The notes under the pieces are model-generated. The model had not been told where the DNA came from, searched no databases, and saw only the letters and a list, made by a program, of their open reading frames with translations. Made by a program: the position numbers and the translations under genes. DNA of 64,000 nt from Leptospira sp. GIMC2001 (lineage in GTDB: Bacteria; Spirochaetota; Leptospiria; Leptospirales; Leptospiraceae): NCBI RefSeq assembly GCF_028462125.1, contig NZ_CP115468.1, forward strand, positions 1,352,012-1,416,011. Reading direction: 5' to 3'. Each line of letters starts with the position of its first letter. Positions within the stretch are counted from its first letter, which is position 1. Positions 25,602 through 33,968 of this stretch are shown one piece after another.

Positions 25602-26361
25602 TCTGCTGCTGCCGTCATTGAGGCATGGATGCCGATAACTTTCAAAATAAACTTTAATAATCTGATTCTTTTTGTAAATAAACTTAAATCTAAGTTCATT
25701 TAGATCGCTTAAGTGTAATTCCTTTTTTTTTCTTTGATCTTTTAACTTAGAACGTCCGCTTATAAAGGCAATTTTTCTGAGATAATTTTTATGTTTTTCA
25801 CATAAAACTTTAGTGAAACTGTAGAACATACACTCATGAGACAGCTTTATAAGCGTACTTTATTTTTTTCAAATTAAAATTTTGAAACCTAAAAATAGAT
25901 TTAATTCTAAAATTTTATCGGTATTCGCTACCAAAAAGATGTTCTAGTAAATCAGGAATTTGCTTTTATAAAACTTTCAAAACTATTATTAACAATGATA
26001 AACACCAAAAATGAGTTTAAAAAGTCTTTCTTTTTCTTTGAATCAATTTCAAATAAAACTTGTAGAACTCGAGATGAACATCGTTTTACTTCAATGAAGA
26101 ATTGGTATTCAGATCTTACGTTTTCAATTCCAAATATAATCTTTGACAAAACTTATTCAATAGTTTTTTTAAATCAAAAATTATCGATCTCATCAAATGT
26201 GGATTTGAATTTACTTTCTTTGTCTTATTATTTTATTCGTGTTATGTGAAATTAATTAGACCTTTCTTGAAACAAAACAATATTCTCTTAAAGGCTTTTT
26301 AAATTCGTCCTTTTTTATTCAATAAGCGGACACGATGTCCGCTCTTCCAGGCAGTTGCAGA
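25602..26361 (-). other. ORF-less cassette, type II (subtype b), copy 1
   Basis: 760 bp with no convincing gene. It resembles 55806-56557 along its length and starts, in the transcription direction, with the AGCGGAC/GTCCGCT hairpin (26325-26343). A plus-strand frame of about 60 codons is shared by both copies, but its differences are nearly all amino-acid-changing. Confidence 0.75.
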
Positions 26362-26509
26362 TAACGGTCTGACTATCCGACGTAAATCCTAGCTGAGCCT
26401 CAAAGAGGCGTTAGCGTTGGCACGAATTCTTGCCTTGCAAGAATCGTGACTAGGATTTATGTGTCGCAGACCAAGCCTGTATTTCAGGCGCAGCGGATAG
26501 TTGGTGTTA
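26362..26509 (-). repeat. attC-like site 22 (family B)
   Basis: ACTATCCG / CGGATAGT arms. It is the attC of ORF-less type II copy 2, although other type II cassettes carry the B variant. Confidence 0.87.
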
Positions 26510-27119
26510 TTCGCTGCCGCCGTCTTCGAGGCAGGGATGCCGATATCTTTCGAGGTAAGCCTTCATAATCTAATTCTAATTGTAAAACAAATTAAATCTT
26601 AGATTACACGTTCTACCTAAGTGAAATTTGAATTCTTTTTTTCAACTATTTTAATACTTTTTAAAAATTTACTTCGTATTTAAGCATGATTCATAAAATT
26701 GATTTCTTTAATTTCCTTTGTCCTAAGAAAACGATCATATTTCTCTGAAGCAATGAATAACATGTAAAACGAATTCAAATAGTCTTTCATTATTTTTTAA
26801 TCATTTTCGCAAAACATTATTTTTTGATACGTTGAACATACACCTTCATCTTTATTTTTCAATTTAAACTGTCAATTTCGAGGACAAATCGAATCTTATT
26901 GTGAATATTCTCAATTAATTTATTCAATGAATATTCAATTTCTCTTTCAATTTTAATTTGGAATTTCTAATTGGATTTTTTTCTTTTTAATTTTCCTCCA
27001 GTTTAGAAATTCAAACTTTATCTTTAGTTTTCTCGGCGAAAGTATTCTTCTCTTTTTTAAATTTTTCTTTTTATTTTCAATAAGCGGACACGATGTCCGC
27101 TCTTATAGGCGGTTGCGAA
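26510..27119 (-). other. ORF-less cassette, type II (subtype a), copy 2
   Basis: 610 bp, AT-rich, with no ORF. The lower end (CTGCCGCCGTCTTCGAGGCA) and upper end (hairpin AGCGGAC/GTCCGCT at about 27083-27101) match 54898-55642. Confidence 0.75.
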
Positions 27120-27249
27120 TAACGGTCTGACTATCCGACGTAAATCCTAGGTGAGCCTCGAAGAGGCGTTACCGTTGGATTTATGTGTCGTAGACCAAGC
27201 TCTGCAGTCGCTTTAGCGACAATCAGAGCGCAGTGGGTAGTCGGAGTTA
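27120..27249 (-). repeat. attC-like site 23 (mosaic: family B left, family E right)
   Basis: The left end reads GACTATCC (B) and the right end GGGTAGTC (E); they still pair with one G-T wobble. At 130 bp it is the shortest site. It is the attC of ORF-less type III copy 1. Confidence 0.85.
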
Positions 27250-27494
27250 TTTGTAGTTTTGGCACGCTAAGTTAAAATTACTGTCTTTGAGAAAACCGCG
27301 ATCCGACTGAGGCATCTTCTTACATTAGGAATTTGCCGAATTCTCTCAATAAACTTTCACTTTCGGAGATAATTCACTTAGCATAATTGAATCGAGTAAG
27401 TTTAAGCCAAGCTAATCCCTAATACTTTCTGATTTATTAAGCGGTTTTCGAAAAGAGTTAAGCCCAACTTTCAATTAAAAGCCAAAATTACAAA
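27250..27494 (-). other. ORF-less cassette, type III, copy 1
   Basis: 245 bp with no ORF. The 18-base ends GTTATTTGTAGTTTTGGC / GCCAAAATTACAAATAAC pair except for one G-T. Inside, GAGAAAACCGC near 27282 pairs with GCGGTTTTC near 27443. The end sequences differ from type III copy 2 by compensating changes. Confidence 0.82.
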
Positions 27495-27625
27495 TAACGA
27501 TTCAGACTACCCGACGTAAATTCGAGCTGAGTCTCGAAGAGACGTTAGCGCTGAATTTATGTGTCGTAGACCAAGCTCTGCGGTCGCTTTAGCGACATTC
27601 AGAGCGCAGTGGGTAGTCGGAGTTA
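27495..27625 (-). repeat. attC-like site 24 (family E)
   Basis: TAAC-GATTCA-GACTACCC at the start and GGGTAGTC-GGA-GTTA at the end. It is the attC of type III copy 2. Confidence 0.9.
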
Positions 27626-27870
27626 GTAGTAGTTTTCGCACGCTTGCTGATTTTTTCTATCTTTGAGAAAACCGCGATCCGACTAATGCATCTTTCTACA
27701 TTAAGATTTTGCCGACTTCTCTCAACGAACTTTCACTTTCTGAAATAAAAAGCATAGTATAGTTGAATCGTGCAAATATAGACTCAGTAAAACCTTATTA
27801 CTTTTTGATTTATTAAGCGGTTTTCGAAAAGAATAAAACCTGACTTTCAATTAAAAGCGAAAATTACTAC
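27626..27870 (-). other. ORF-less cassette, type III, copy 2
   Basis: 245 bp with no ORF. The outer stem 27622-27639 pairs with 27857-27874 (17 of 18). The inner stem 27661-27675 pairs with 27817-27831 (13 of 15). Almost identical to 59286-59530. Confidence 0.83.
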
Positions 27871-28046
27871 TAACGAGGAGCGTTGCTGCCGTTCGGGACA
27901 GCCGAGTCTCCGAAGGAGACGTTGGCGTTGGCACGAGATTGCTTCGAACGAAGTGAAAAAAGCAATCGTAGTGACACCCGAATGGGTCTGAAGCTCCGCT
28001 TCCTTAAGATCAAAGGAGCGAAGACGTCTCCAGTAACGCGGAGTTA
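27871..28046 (-). repeat. attC-like site 25 (family F)
   Basis: GCGTTGCTG / CAGTAACGC arms. It supplies the TAA stop of the gene at 28044-28724. It is the attC of the cassette 28047-29217. Confidence 0.88.
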
Positions 28047-28724
28047 TACGCCGTTTTTTCTCATTAATTTGTAGGATATAATTTCAAAAGCATATTTTCG
28101 TTTTTTGAAAGTATATATAATTCCCTCAGCACTTCTGTAAATCATTCCACTAACAAATAGAAATGGTTTTACATGATTCCTTTTGTATTTGCCGTCGAGT
28201 GAATTGGGTGCAAGTTCAGAAACTAATCCTTTAAAAGATGAAATTAGTTCGGCATATGCTGCCATATGTTTTACTTCACCGAATGCTTTCAGATATTTAT
28301 TCTCAACTGCGTCGAAAGAAGTATAACCTGATAAATCCATGTCTTCAATTACTGCGATATCACAACATAAATTTGCAGATCCATCTTCATCTGCATAAGT
28401 ACGAATTCTTAATTGATGCCGAATTTGGCATTTCTGTCTACCTTTTTCACACCGAGCATAAGAATAATTGTTTGGTAGTCCATTTGTGGAAAATTTAAGC
28501 TTAAATATTTTAATACCTTTTTTTTGTGTAGGATTAATTATTTCGATATTCCAATTATTCTTTCTATATCTACTAATAGTGTCTGCAAATACATAAGCTT
28601 CAAAAGTTTGATTTACTCTGTTACCAAATTTATTTATGTTAGCTTTATTATTTCTGAAATAGGAAGTTAGTTTTTTCTTAATTTCATTCTGATCAAAATC
28701 GTATATATTTTTTGAATTTTTCAT
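28044..28724 (-). CDS. Hypothetical protein (226 aa)
   Basis: Not recognised as a named family. A cytoplasmic protein with an N-terminal helical part (KKLTSYFRNNKANINKFG), a cysteine-containing segment (CEKGRQKCQIRHQLRIRTYADEDG) and a C-terminal beta region. The stop codon comes from the attC core. It overlaps the upstream gene by 32 bp, so the pair is translationally coupled and probably works together. Confidence 0.62.
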   Translation of the reverse strand: MKNSKNIYDFDQNEIKKKLTSYFRNNKANINKFGNRVNQTFEAYVFADTISRYRKNNWNIEIINPTQKKGIKIFKLKFSTNGLPNNYSYARCEKGRQKCQIRHQLRIRTYADEDGSANLCCDIAVIEDMDLSGYTSFDAVENKYLKAFGEVKHMAAYAELISSFKGLVSELAPNSLDGKYKRNHVKPFLFVSGMIYRSAEGIIYTFKKRKYAFEIISYKLMRKNGV

Positions 28725-29196
28725 CTAGTATATTCTCTTTGTAAAAAGCAATAACCTGGTAAGGATGATTAAATGATTGGATTTTCTTTACTAGTTTTGG
28801 GTTTCCAATTGACTCATCTAATTTTTTTAAAAGATTTTCTGCTAAGTGATATGTTTCATTTCCTCTTTTATATTCAACAGAACCAATTTTAAATGATTCT
28901 ATTCCTTCTTTTTCGAATAAGGTTATAGTGTCCTTAATTGCTATATCATAATTATGAAGAAGTTGAGATAACTGAAAGATAAACATTAAAAGAGAAGCTT
29001 TTTCATTTTCACTTGAAATTTGTCTTCTTAGATCTCCATTATATCTATTTTTTCTTGCATCATTGTAGATTCTTTCCCGGATATCATCACTAAATATTTG
29101 ATCGTAAGTGTATTTTGCTAGTGATTCGAATCGAACACGTATTTTCTGAGGAAGCTTTCTCAAGAGGTCATTTAAATGTATTGTATTATTGTTCAT
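28693..29196 (-). CDS. Hypothetical helical protein (167 aa)
   Basis: Not recognised. Largely alpha-helical, starting NTIHLNDLLRKLPQKIRVRFES, no signal peptide. It is the first gene of a coupled pair with 28044-28724. The ATG is only 21 bp from attC site 26, so expression must come from outside the cassette. Confidence 0.6.
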   Translation of the reverse strand: MNNNTIHLNDLLRKLPQKIRVRFESLAKYTYDQIFSDDIRERIYNDARKNRYNGDLRRQISSENEKASLLMFIFQLSQLLHNYDIAIKDTITLFEKEGIESFKIGSVEYKRGNETYHLAENLLKKLDESIGNPKLVKKIQSFNHPYQVIAFYKENILDEKFKKYIRF

Positions 29197-29217
29197 AAAA
29201 AATTAAAAAATGGCGTA

Positions 29218-29367
29218 TAACGAATGAGCTTGCCGACGTTCCTCGTAGCTGAGCCTCCAAAGGAGGCGTTAGCGTCGGCACGACTTCTTGCTTTTGCAAG
29301 AAGCGTGACGGAGAGGAATGTGTCGAAGACCGAGCCGGTATTCCGGCGATGCGGCAAGCGAAAGTTA
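29218..29367 (-). repeat. attC-like site 26 (family A)
   Basis: GCTTGCCG / CGGCAAGC arms. It is the attC of the MqsRA cassette. Confidence 0.9.
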
Positions 29368-29397
29368 TACGGCGTACCCATTTTTAAATTTCTAAAG

Positions 29398-29787
29398 CTA
29401 TTTCACTTGAATATTCTGATCTTTTAATGGTAGGCGTATATCACCAACAAAAACATATCTGATCTTTCCATTGTTCATCATTTTGTGAATCGCTTGTCTT
29501 GTAATTTTATATTTCTTCGCCATTTCATCAACGCTTGCTAATTGTGATGCGACAACTTTATCCGAGTCCACCTTTGCTTTCAATTCTGCAATTGTCGCAT
29601 TAATCTTTGATTGACTTCTCTTGGAAAATATTGCATCTCCACATTTATTACACTCGTAACCTTCCAGACCATTGACCATTTCTTTTCCATAATCTTTTAC
29701 TATAAAATTAGTCTTCAAATTTAACTTTTTCTTCATTGATCCTTGAGATCCGCACGATGGGCAATCTTTCCATACTTTATCTTTCAT
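29398..29787 (-). CDS. mqsA: MqsA-family antitoxin (zinc-binding, HTH)
   Basis: A 129-residue protein starting MKDKVWKDCPSCGSQG. Two CxxC pairs (CPSC and CNKC) form the N-terminal zinc domain, and the C-terminal VDEMAKKYKITRQAIHKMMNNGK is a DNA-binding HTH. The ATG at 29787 is preferred over an in-frame start at 29823 because it overlaps the toxin end by only 11 bp. It sequesters MqsR and should repress the promoter at 30102-30129. Confidence 0.88.
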   Translation of the reverse strand: MKDKVWKDCPSCGSQGSMKKKLNLKTNFIVKDYGKEMVNGLEGYECNKCGDAIFSKRSQSKINATIAELKAKVDSDKVVASQLASVDEMAKKYKITRQAIHKMMNNGKIRYVFVGDIRLPLKDQNIQVK

Positions 29788-30094
29788 AGTTGCTATCCTC
29801 TTTAAAAGAAATAATAAGAGCATCCTCTTCTAAAATTTGTAATTTAATATATATATGCTTTTCTTGAATTCTCATTTTGTAAACATCATGCCAAAGCTTT
29901 ACATTTTGATGTGACGTCATTGATTTATAAAAATTTTCGTGACTTAACTCTAGAACATTACTGACTATTCCTTCATAATCAAAACCGAAACTTTCAAGGG
30001 CTGTTAATTGTGCTTTCTTTGTAATAAATACACTACCACTTCGTATAAGATCTTTAATTACCTTCAAAGAATAATGAGCACGTTTTTTCTCCAC
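29777..30094 (-). CDS. mqsR: MqsR-family toxin (mRNA interferase)
   Basis: A 105-residue protein closely following MqsR: HYSLKVIKDLIRSGSVFITKKA, FGFDYEGIVSNVLELSHENFYKSMTS, WHDVYKMR and the terminal ALIISFKED. It is a ribosome-independent endoribonuclease in characterised relatives. GTG start at 30094 with the -10 box 7 nt upstream. Gene order mqsR-mqsA, as in enterobacteria. Confidence 0.92.
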   Translation of the reverse strand: MEKKRAHYSLKVIKDLIRSGSVFITKKAQLTALESFGFDYEGIVSNVLELSHENFYKSMTSHQNVKLWHDVYKMRIQEKHIYIKLQILEEDALIISFKEDSNYER

Positions 30095-30098
30095 TTAT

Positions 30099-30129
30099 TA
30101 CACTATATTTAAATAGTGTACATTGTCAA
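30099..30129 (-). promoter_or_regulatory. mqsRA promoter with palindromic operator, predicted leaderless
   Basis: -35 TTGACA (30124-30129), 16-bp spacer, -10 TATAGT (30102-30107), 7 nt to GTG. Inverted arms TACACTAT and ATAGTGTA (30099-30120) cover the -10 box. Confidence 0.77.
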
Positions 30130-30191
30130 CCATTTAGATCGATCGGATATAAAAGTCAATTCTCTTGTGTAGAGATTTTGGGTATGCCGTA

Positions 30192-30341
30192 TAACGAATG
30201 AGCTTGCCGACGTTCCTCGTAGCTGAGCCTCTAAAGGAGGCGTTAGCGTCGGAACGACTTCTTGCCTTAGCAAGAAGCGTGACGAAGAGGAATGTGTCGA
30301 AGACCGAGCCGGTATTCCGGCGATGCGGCAAGCGAAAGTTA
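30192..30341 (-). repeat. attC-like site 27 (family A)
   Basis: GCTTGCCG / CGGCAAGC arms. It supplies the stop codon of 30339-30902. It is the attC of the HTH-nucleotidyltransferase cassette. Confidence 0.9.
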
Positions 30342-30902
30342 AGCGTTGTTCCGAAATATTTTGAGAGCTTTTTCAAATTCAAGATAACCTTCTATTCCGG
30401 CTCCTGGTTCATTTAAACACCATTCTTTTACTTTATCAAAGTATATCCTTTGATTGCTTGCGACTAACACTGCTTGATCTAGACAATCCCGAGATTTAAA
30501 ATAGAAAAAAGATGCTAAACGATCTTTAACACAATCGGTTGGAGAGAGTATCCTTAATATTTTTCCATCAACTTCTATTTCATCTGGTTTTATTCTATAA
30601 TCATCACCAATCGAAACTGGCGAAGAAACAAATTCAACAAATAGATGAGCGCACATTGGATGGCGATAATGCCTTCCAAATTTTTTAAAATTTAATGCTT
30701 CCATCGTTTCTCTTATTTCTTTGCCGCGAGATATCAATGGTTCAACCATATCTAAATCACCAGATCTGTATGCGCCTTTAGAATAAATAGAAACTACGGA
30801 ACCTCCAACTAATACGGAACTTATTCCTTTATTAGCAAGATGCCAACCAACAAATTTCCAAAGATCTTCTTCCGTTACTTTTTCCCAGTTAGGTTCTTCC
30901 AT
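30339..30902 (-). CDS. Nucleotidyltransferase-fold protein (DUF6036-like)
   Basis: 187 residues from MEEPNWEKVTEEDLWKF. The nucleotidyltransferase core is visible as SSVLVGGSVVSIYSKGAYRSGDLDMV (GGS followed by a D-x-D pair), then the helical LSPTDCVKDRLASFFYF. An in-frame start at 30962 would lengthen the overlap with the HTH gene; 30902 gives a 14-bp overlap. The stop TAA comes from attC. With its HTH partner it resembles AbiE- or MNT-type modules in which the enzyme modifies tRNA or the partner; this is inferred. Confidence 0.72.
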   Translation of the reverse strand: MEEPNWEKVTEEDLWKFVGWHLANKGISSVLVGGSVVSIYSKGAYRSGDLDMVEPLISRGKEIRETMEALNFKKFGRHYRHPMCAHLFVEFVSSPVSIGDDYRIKPDEIEVDGKILRILSPTDCVKDRLASFFYFKSRDCLDQAVLVASNQRIYFDKVKEWCLNEPGAGIEGYLEFEKALKIFRNNA

Positions 30903-31260
30903 AAACTGGCTTTCCTTTGTCCCTTGGGCGTCGCCTTGAAGAGAACAGAATTTCTTTATCATTTATTGAAAGTGAATTATAATAAACCTCTAAAATTAAC
31001 TTGAGACCTTTAACGAAAGGCGATTTGGGATTAAACGAATAGACTCGAGACTTTCCTATATTCTTTGAAACTAGTACCCCAGCTTTTTCAAATCTTTCTA
31101 ATTGATTTTTAATAGGTGTAAGTGCTACACCATAATCTTTAGCAATGGCGGAGGCATGTAATTCATTGTAATGGAAAAGATGAATGAGAACTTTCGAAGC
31201 TGTCTTATTTCCAAATATTCCATCCAAAACCATCACAATACTACTGTGTTTTTTACTCAA
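30889..31260 (-). CDS. Winged-helix transcriptional regulator (ArsR/MarR-like)
   Basis: A 123-residue protein with a winged HTH: KTASKVLIHLFHYNELHASAIAKDY, then LTPIKNQLERFEKAGVLVSKNIGKSRVYSFNPKSP (recognition helix and wing). The probable TTG start at 31260 lies just below a perfect 13-bp-arm palindrome (31271-31302), its likely operator. It precedes and overlaps the nucleotidyltransferase gene, as an antitoxin-like regulator would. Confidence 0.75.
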   Translation of the reverse strand: MSKKHSSIVMVLDGIFGNKTASKVLIHLFHYNELHASAIAKDYGVALTPIKNQLERFEKAGVLVSKNIGKSRVYSFNPKSPFVKGLKLILEVYYNSLSINDKEILFSSRRRPRDKGKPVYGRT

Positions 31261-31269
31261 ATTTAATCA

Positions 31270-31302
31270 ACTATATTTTAGTTCATATAAACTAAAATAT
31301 AG
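31270..31302 (-). promoter_or_regulatory. Perfect 13-bp-arm palindrome upstream of HTH gene
   Basis: CTATATTTTAGTT (31271-31283), 6-nt spacer, AACTAAAATATAG (31290-31302). On the minus strand the lower arm ends in TATAGT, a good -10 box 9 nt before the TTG start. Confidence 0.75.
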
Positions 31303-31321
31303 TCACATTCGGAATTACGCT

Positions 31322-31499
31322 TAACGAGGAGCGTTACTGCCGTTCAGGATAGCTGAGTGTCCAAAGGACACGTTAGCGTTGGCACGAGATTGCTTTGAGA
31401 CAAAGTCGAGAAAAGCAATCGTAGTGACACCCGAATGGGTCTGAAGCTCCTCTTCATCAAAGGCAAAGGAGCGAGGACGTTTCCAGTAACGCGGAGTTA
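31322..31499 (-). repeat. attC-like site 28 (family F)
   Basis: GCGTTACTG / CAGTAACGC arms. It is the attC of the cassette 31500-32285. Confidence 0.88.
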
Positions 31500-31645
31500 A
31501 GCGTCGTAAATTTAATTTGAACTAAAAAAATATTACTATAAAATATTTATCTTTAATAATTATTTAATATTTCAATGTTTTAGTTTAAAATCCTTACGAT
31601 ATTTATTTTGAAGATTTTCTCCATAAATATTATAGATTTCAAATT

Positions 31646-32104
31646 TCAATATATAAATTTTAAATAAGAAAAGCAAACCAAAATAGGAGATAAAGTAATA
31701 TAAAAAATAAAATATAAATAAATATGAGATCTATTTACTTTAATATCGAAGTTTTCTGTAAAATAAATTAAGCTCTGACAAATAGAATTACAAAACGAAA
31801 AAGCAAAAAAATAATATAGAATGAATTTAGAATCTTTAAATAAATCGAAAAATGCTAAAAGAAAAAAAGCTAAAGCATACTCTAAAAAACATGAGAGGAA
31901 AACTCTACTATAAATCCCATCTTTATTTTTATAAATAAATACTAAAATGCTTACTTTCGCTAATGAACTTAAAAATACAATAACTAACGGTGATACAAAT
32001 AATATAGACATAGTTTTTAAATAATCAGTATGCGAATAAATACGAAAAAATAATCCCGAAGTTAAATAAATTAAAAATATTCCTATAAAATTTACTTTTC
32101 TCAT
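31646..32104 (-). CDS. Hypothetical integral membrane protein (152 aa)
   Basis: Not recognised. Almost entirely hydrophobic, with about five spans (FIGIFLIYLTSGLFF, ILFVSPLVIVFLSSLA, FLEYALAFFLLAFF, FILYYFFAFSFC, YLYFIFYITLSPILVCF). It resembles small permease-like proteins in shape only. It is the sole gene of its cassette, with 181 bp upstream to attC site 29. Confidence 0.6.
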   Translation of the reverse strand: MRKVNFIGIFLIYLTSGLFFRIYSHTDYLKTMSILFVSPLVIVFLSSLAKVSILVFIYKNKDGIYSRVFLSCFLEYALAFFLLAFFDLFKDSKFILYYFFAFSFCNSICQSLIYFTENFDIKVNRSHIYLYFIFYITLSPILVCFSYLKFIY

Positions 32105-32285
32105 AATACTAAATTTAAGAAATTCACTATACTCTAAACCAAAAATAAGAACTAATTTATGTCTACATTCCTACAGTATACATAATAGTTTTACTGTTAA
32201 ATGAAAGGCTATTCCTTCAATACTCATGAATTAATGATAATATTTGATTTTAAAAGCAAAATAGTATTCCTAAATTTATGACGCT

Positions 32286-32495
32286 TAACGAGGAGTCTAC
32301 CTGCCGTTCGGGATAGGTGAGCCTCTGGTTTCCCGAGGGAGTCCCCGACCGAGGAAAAGAAACCTGAGGCGTTACCGTTGGCACGAGGTTGCTGGGAGCA
32401 TTGCGACCAATGCAACCGCAGTGACACCCGAATGGAACCGAAGCTCCTCTACCTTAGGACAAGGAGCGAGGGTTTCTACAGGTAGACGGAGTTAT
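32286..32495 (-). repeat. attC-like site 29 (family C)
   Basis: GTCTACCTG / CAGGTAGAC arms. It is the attC of the cassette 32496-33802. Confidence 0.88.
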
Positions 32496-32513
32496 GCGTC
32501 GTTTATCACATTT

Positions 32514-33773
32514 TTATAATGTTTCTAAAATGGTAATTTCTATAGACATAAGTAAATCAAGAATATAATATTTATCGGAAGAATATATTAGGGATATATC
32601 TTCTTGAGCAACTATATTTGAAAATCTACTAATAAATCCAACAGCTTTTTGAATTTCCTCATCAGTCAGATTTAATTGTTTTTTTCCGAGATCTATTAAA
32701 TTTTTTTTATATATTTGAATTTTTACTAAATCTAAAATATCACCATCTCTTTCATTTCTTTCTTGATTTTTTTTATTTCTATTCTTGAGCTTTATGCTCA
32801 TTAATCCGTTTTCTATTTCCTTAAATACCTCTTTTAAATTTTCATCTTCATTGTTCACATTTTGAATATCAGAAAATTGAAAAGTGTGATCTTCTCTAAA
32901 ACTTTCAGAATTCATGTCGGATACATGCAAATTGCCATGAAAGAAATTTTCTCCTTCGTGAGAAAAATCTAATCTTAATTGAAATAATTTCTGATCATTT
33001 GAAAAAAATATTTTAATTCTTGTAGGTCTATCAGATGTTATTCTATATTCTGGCTCTTTATCATAAGCTATAGGTCTCGTTTCTATATAAATAAAATGTA
33101 TGTAACCTGAATTTAAGACTACACTTAATTCGTCCCATAAATTCTTCAATACATCATTCACTCTCTCCGATGAATATAAACTATTTTCAAAACTAAAATA
33201 TAATATTTCATAAAACACAATTAATGTATAAAAATTCATAAATTCACTAAAAATATATCTAACTTCTAGCCATACATTCTGTAGAATTGGCTTATCGCTT
33301 TTTCCAATATATGAAGATTCAATCCCTTCATCTAAATCGATTACAAAAAACAATAATTTCGATCTAATCATCTCTAATAAAGTCAATCCTTCTTTAGCTG
33401 GCATTGAACCATTCGTGAAATTAAGTTCGTCAGTTCGATAATAATTAAAATCTCGAATTGCAAACATTCGATCTCTCAATTCACTTATTGTCAAATTAAC
33501 TTTAGAATAAACCGATTGAACAGTAAATAAATCAATTTGGTTAGCACTAACATTTAATAATTTAGATATTTCTTCTAAGTTTTCATAATAAAAGGTAATT
33601 TCTTTTGGTTTTGATTTTTCTAACGATTTTATCAATTTTTCATTGAAAACTCTTTGTCCGTATTCATCATCATCTCCTCCAAATAAAGAATTTCGAATGA
33701 ATTCCAATTGTTGCTCCTGAATTAATCTGAATGCAGGAGATAATCTCTCTAGTAATTTCTTATATTTATTCAT
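32514..33773 (-). CDS. Hypothetical cytoplasmic protein (419 aa)
   Basis: Not recognised. Soluble, with an N-terminal helical part (LSPAFRLIQEQQLEFIRNSLFGG), a central helical domain (WLEVRYIFSEFMNFYTLIVFYEI) and a beta-rich middle (YIHFIYIETRPIAYDKEPEYRI is split by turns), then a basic linker (KLKNRNKKNQERNERDGD). No catalytic motif is apparent. Single-gene cassette, 29 bp from start to attC. Confidence 0.6.
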   Translation of the reverse strand: MNKYKKLLERLSPAFRLIQEQQLEFIRNSLFGGDDDEYGQRVFNEKLIKSLEKSKPKEITFYYENLEEISKLLNVSANQIDLFTVQSVYSKVNLTISELRDRMFAIRDFNYYRTDELNFTNGSMPAKEGLTLLEMIRSKLLFFVIDLDEGIESSYIGKSDKPILQNVWLEVRYIFSEFMNFYTLIVFYEILYFSFENSLYSSERVNDVLKNLWDELSVVLNSGYIHFIYIETRPIAYDKEPEYRITSDRPTRIKIFFSNDQKLFQLRLDFSHEGENFFHGNLHVSDMNSESFREDHTFQFSDIQNVNNEDENLKEVFKEIENGLMSIKLKNRNKKNQERNERDGDILDLVKIQIYKKNLIDLGKKQLNLTDEEIQKAVGFISRFSNIVAQEDISLIYSSDKYYILDLLMSIEITILETL

Positions 33774-33802
33774 CGTGAAAATTCCTTTTTAGAAATGACG
33801 CA

Positions 33803-33951
33803 TAACGAATGAGCTTGCCGACGTTTCTCGTAGCTGAGCCTCCAAAGGAGGCGTTAGCGTCGGCACGTCTTCTTGCTTTGCGAGAAGCGTGACGAAGAGG
33901 AATGTGTCAAAGACCGAGCCGGTATTCCGGCGATGCGGCAAGCGAAAGTTA
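33803..33951 (-). repeat. attC-like site 30 (family A)
   Basis: GCTTGCCG / CGGCAAGC arms. It is the attC of the cassette 33952-34944. Confidence 0.9.
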
Positions 33952-33968
33952 TGTGCTGAAGGCGCATC

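Noticed and set aside
25995..26249. Plus-strand frame of about 60 codons conserved between type II cassettes (also 56200-56385)
   Set aside because: The two copies have the same length, but most differences change the amino acid (T/K, K/E, R/Q, Y/H, S/P and others). That is not the pattern of a gene under selection, and the frame is opposite to all cassettes.
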